Assembly: GCA_004525275.1 (NCBI GenBank)
Contig: SPCO01000070.1
Coordinates: 1 to 7,205 of the forward strand
Length of the DNA stretch: 7,205 nt
Direction of reading: 5' to 3'
Source of the DNA: Thermomicrobiales bacterium
Lineage (GTDB): Bacteria > Chloroflexota > Limnocylindria > Limnocylindrales > CSP1-4
A program made the translations under genes and the position numbers. Below are positions 5,527-7,205 of this stretch, piece by piece. The first letter of the stretch is position 1. Each line of letters opens with the position of its first letter. The notes below the pieces were generated by a model. That model was given only the letters and a program-made list of their open reading frames with translations. It did not search any database and was not told the DNA's origin.

Positions 5527-7068
5527 ATGACACAAGTCGCAGAACCCGGCAGCATCGACGTCGCCACGGCCAGTCCGACCACGGTCAGCCACTGGATCGG
5601 CGGCCGGATCGTCGTCGGGACCTCCGGGCGCCAGGGACCGGTCTACGATCCTGCGATCGGTCTGCAGACGCGGTCCGTCGACTTCGCCTCCATCGACGAA
5701 GTCGGGGCAGCGGTCGCCGCGGCCAAGGCGGCTTTCCCGGGCTGGCGCGCCACCTCGCTTTCGAAGCGCACGGACATCATGTTCCGGATCCGGAACATCG
5801 TTGAAGCGCGCCGGACGGAACTGGCCGCACATCTGACGGCCGAGCACGGCAAGGTCCCCTCCGACGCGCTCGGCGAGATCGCCCGCGGCCTGGAGAACCT
5901 CGAGTTCGCGTGCGGGATCCCGAGCCTCATCAAGGGCGGCTTTTCCGAGCAGGTCTCGGGCGGGGTGGACGTCTACCAGATCCGCCAACCGTTGGGTGTG
6001 GTGGCCGGCATCACGCCGTTCAACTTCCCCGCGATGGTCCCGATGTGGATGTTCGCGACGGCGATCGCGGCCGGGAATACGTTCATCCTCAAGCCGTCCG
6101 AGAAGGACCCCTCGGCCGCGAACTTCATGGCCGAGTTGCTCCATGAGGCGGGCGTACCCGACGGTGTCTTCAACGTCGTCCACGGTGACAAGGTCGCGGT
6201 CGATGCGATCCTCGAGCATCCAGATATCGCTGCCGTGAGCTTTGTCGGGAGCACGCCGATCGCGCGCTACATCTACGAGACGGGCACGAGGAACGGCAAG
6301 CGCGTCCAGGCGCTGGGCGGGGCGAAGAACCACATGATCGTGCTTCCCGACGCCGACATCGATGCGGCCGCCGATGCCGCTGTTTCAGCGGCCTACGGCT
6401 CAGCCGGCGAGCGCTGCATGGCGGTCAGCGTGGTCGTGGCCGTTGGTGAGTCCGCCGATCCGCTGGTCGAAGCCATCAAGACGCGGCTGCCCAGGATCAA
6501 GGTCGGGCCGGGCACGGATCCCGAATCCGAGATGGGCCCGCTGGTGACCCGCGAGCATCGGGACAAGGTCGCGAGCTATCTCGATTCCGGGCCGGCCCAG
6601 GGCGCGGACCTCGTGGTCGATGGTCGTCAGCACGTCCTCTACCAGGAGGCCACGGGGTTCTTCCTCGGGGTCTCGCTGCTTGATCGGGTCAGTCCCGAGA
6701 TGGAGTGCTACCGGAACGAGATCTTCGGACCGGTCCTGGAGATCATCCGCGTCCCCACCTACACCGAGGCCGTCGGCCTCATCAACGACAACCCGTATGG
6801 GAATGGCACGGCGATCTTCACCCGCGACGGGGGAGCCGCACGCCAGTTCCAGTTCGAGGTGAACGCCGGCATGGTTGGCATCAACGTCCCGATCCCGGTG
6901 CCGGTCGCCTACTACAGCTTCGGTGGCTGGAAGAACTCACTTTTCGGCGACCTGCACATGTATGGCCCGGAGGGCGTCCAGTTCTACACCCGGGCCAAGA
7001 TCGTCACGTCGCGCTGGCCGGACCCGGGCACGAGCAAGGTCGATCTGGGGTTCCCGCGCACTCGCTAG
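5527..7068 (+). CDS. mmsA: Methylmalonate-semialdehyde dehydrogenase (CoA-acylating)
   Basis: A 513-residue member of the aldehyde dehydrogenase superfamily that oxidises methylmalonate (or malonate) semialdehyde with NAD and CoA to propionyl-CoA (or acetyl-CoA) and CO2. It acts in valine and thymine breakdown, and as IolA in inositol breakdown. Visible: PLGVVAGITPFNFPAMVPMW with oxyanion N166, K189 in LKPSEKDP for cofactor binding, FVGSTPIARYIY (239-250), ALGGAKNHM where ordinary ALDHs have the general-base Glu (ELGG), the catalytic C297 in GSAGERCMA, and E398 in NEIFGPV. The missing Glu and the GERCM motif are characteristic of this CoA-dependent group. R120 (ARGLEN) and R296 probably correspond to the two arginines that bind the substrate carboxylate in the B. 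subtilis enzyme. The length is slightly above the usual 485-505. The ATG at 5527 has GAGGAT at 5515-5520, 6 bases upstream. No other valine or inositol gene is in view, so the pathway stays open. Confidence 0.93.
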   Translation: MTQVAEPGSIDVATASPTTVSHWIGGRIVVGTSGRQGPVYDPAIGLQTRSVDFASIDEVGAAVAAAKAAFPGWRATSLSKRTDIMFRIRNIVEARRTELAAHLTAEHGKVPSDALGEIARGLENLEFACGIPSLIKGGFSEQVSGGVDVYQIRQPLGVVAGITPFNFPAMVPMWMFATAIAAGNTFILKPSEKDPSAANFMAELLHEAGVPDGVFNVVHGDKVAVDAILEHPDIAAVSFVGSTPIARYIYETGTRNGKRVQALGGAKNHMIVLPDADIDAAADAAVSAAYGSAGERCMAVSVVVAVGESADPLVEAIKTRLPRIKVGPGTDPESEMGPLVTREHRDKVASYLDSGPAQGADLVVDGRQHVLYQEATGFFLGVSLLDRVSPEMECYRNEIFGPVLEIIRVPTYTEAVGLINDNPYGNGTAIFTRDGGAARQFQFEVNAGMVGINVPIPVPVAYYSFGGWKNSLFGDLHMYGPEGVQFYTRAKIVTSRWPDPGTSKVDLGFPRTR

Positions 7069-7102
7069 GCATGGAGTCGTCGCAGTGGCCCTGTGGCTGT
7101 GG

Positions 7103-7108
7103 CAGACT
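7103..7108 (+). promoter_or_regulatory. -10-like box upstream of the last ORFs
   Basis: CAGACT ends 6 bases before the GTG at 7115 (spacer CGAGGC), the same geometry as the leaderless promoters at 4529 and 4644. The box itself is a weak match (C instead of T at the first position). Confidence 0.25.
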
Positions 7109-7114
7109 CGAGGC

Positions 7115-7147
7115 GTGAGCCGTGACCCGCGCCGACCCCAGTCCTGA
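7115..7147 (+). CDS. Possible 10-codon leader ORF
   Basis: GTG at 7115 opens a 10-residue peptide, MSRDPRRPQS, ending at TGA 7145-7147. The stop overlaps the ATG of the next reading frame (TGATG), a typical re-initiation junction, and a -10-like box sits 6 bases before the GTG. The peptide has no run of a single amino acid that would suggest classical attenuation. It may be a translated leader or a chance ORF; spacing is the only support. Confidence 0.25.
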   Translation: MSRDPRRPQS

Positions 7148-7205
7148 TGACGGGCCGACGGCTCCACTTTGTGGATCGCGCGATCGACGCGCCCCCCGCT
7201 GAGCC
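7147..7205 (+). CDS. Start of an unknown gene, truncated by the window edge
   Basis: ATG at 7147 opens a frame running to the end of the window without a stop, beginning MTGRRLHFVDRAIDAPPAE. Nineteen residues are too few to identify a family. No Shine-Dalgarno precedes it, so translation would depend on the overlapping leader ORF or on a different start. The competing frame from GTG 7122 closes at 7202. Confidence 0.35.
   Translation, partial: MTGRRLHFVDRAIDAPPAE

Noticed and set aside
7091..7102. Tandem CTGTGG repeat after mmsA.
   Set aside because: Only two 6-base copies; expected by chance and with no associated feature.

Overview
The window is a GC-rich (by eye about two-thirds GC) bacterial chromosome segment packed with ordinary-looking housekeeping genes and short intergenic gaps; no gap without a gene exceeds about 215 bases. 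No rRNA, tRNA, CRISPR array, insertion sequence or phage gene is visible. The composition, the lactate-dehydrogenase-like malate dehydrogenase, the Ser/Pro-linker lipoprotein with an LGCPxPG domain and the start codons sitting just behind -10-like boxes (leaderless style) together suggest a Chloroflexota-type genome. Actinobacteria or another high-GC lineage cannot be excluded from sequence reading alone.

Layout. (1) 1-1312, plus strand: the C-terminal end of a GNAT acetyltransferase overlaps by 8 bases the start of a PLP-dependent cystathionine gamma-synthase/lyase. (2) 1313-1527: a 215-base intergenic region with an extended -10-like promoter, a roughly 100-nt predicted leader and a 15-base palindrome. 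(3) 1528-4078, plus strand: ATP-dependent PEP carboxykinase (pckA) followed 43 bases later by malate dehydrogenase (mdh), probably one transcript, with a candidate terminator right after mdh. (4) 4091-4522, minus strand: a small lipoprotein, convergent with mdh and divergent from the next gene. (5) 4659-7068, plus strand: a seven-helix Lgt-like membrane protein that appears to have lost the Lgt catalytic residues, then a CoA-acylating methylmalonate-semialdehyde dehydrogenase (mmsA type). (6) 7069-7205: intergenic DNA with a possible 10-codon leader ORF coupled (TGATG) to a gene running off the right edge.

How the genes fit together. pckA and mdh both act on oxaloacetate, so their pairing makes a PEP-oxaloacetate-malate node (gluconeogenesis and the TCA cycle). 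mmsA would feed propionyl-CoA or acetyl-CoA from valine, thymine or inositol breakdown into central carbon metabolism. The trans-sulfuration enzyme belongs to methionine/cysteine metabolism. The lipoprotein and the Lgt-like gene share a 136-base divergent control region. This pair, with its unusual Lgt-like member, is the part least explained by known biology. The rest is conventional, and I do not see convincing evidence of a wholly new multi-gene system.
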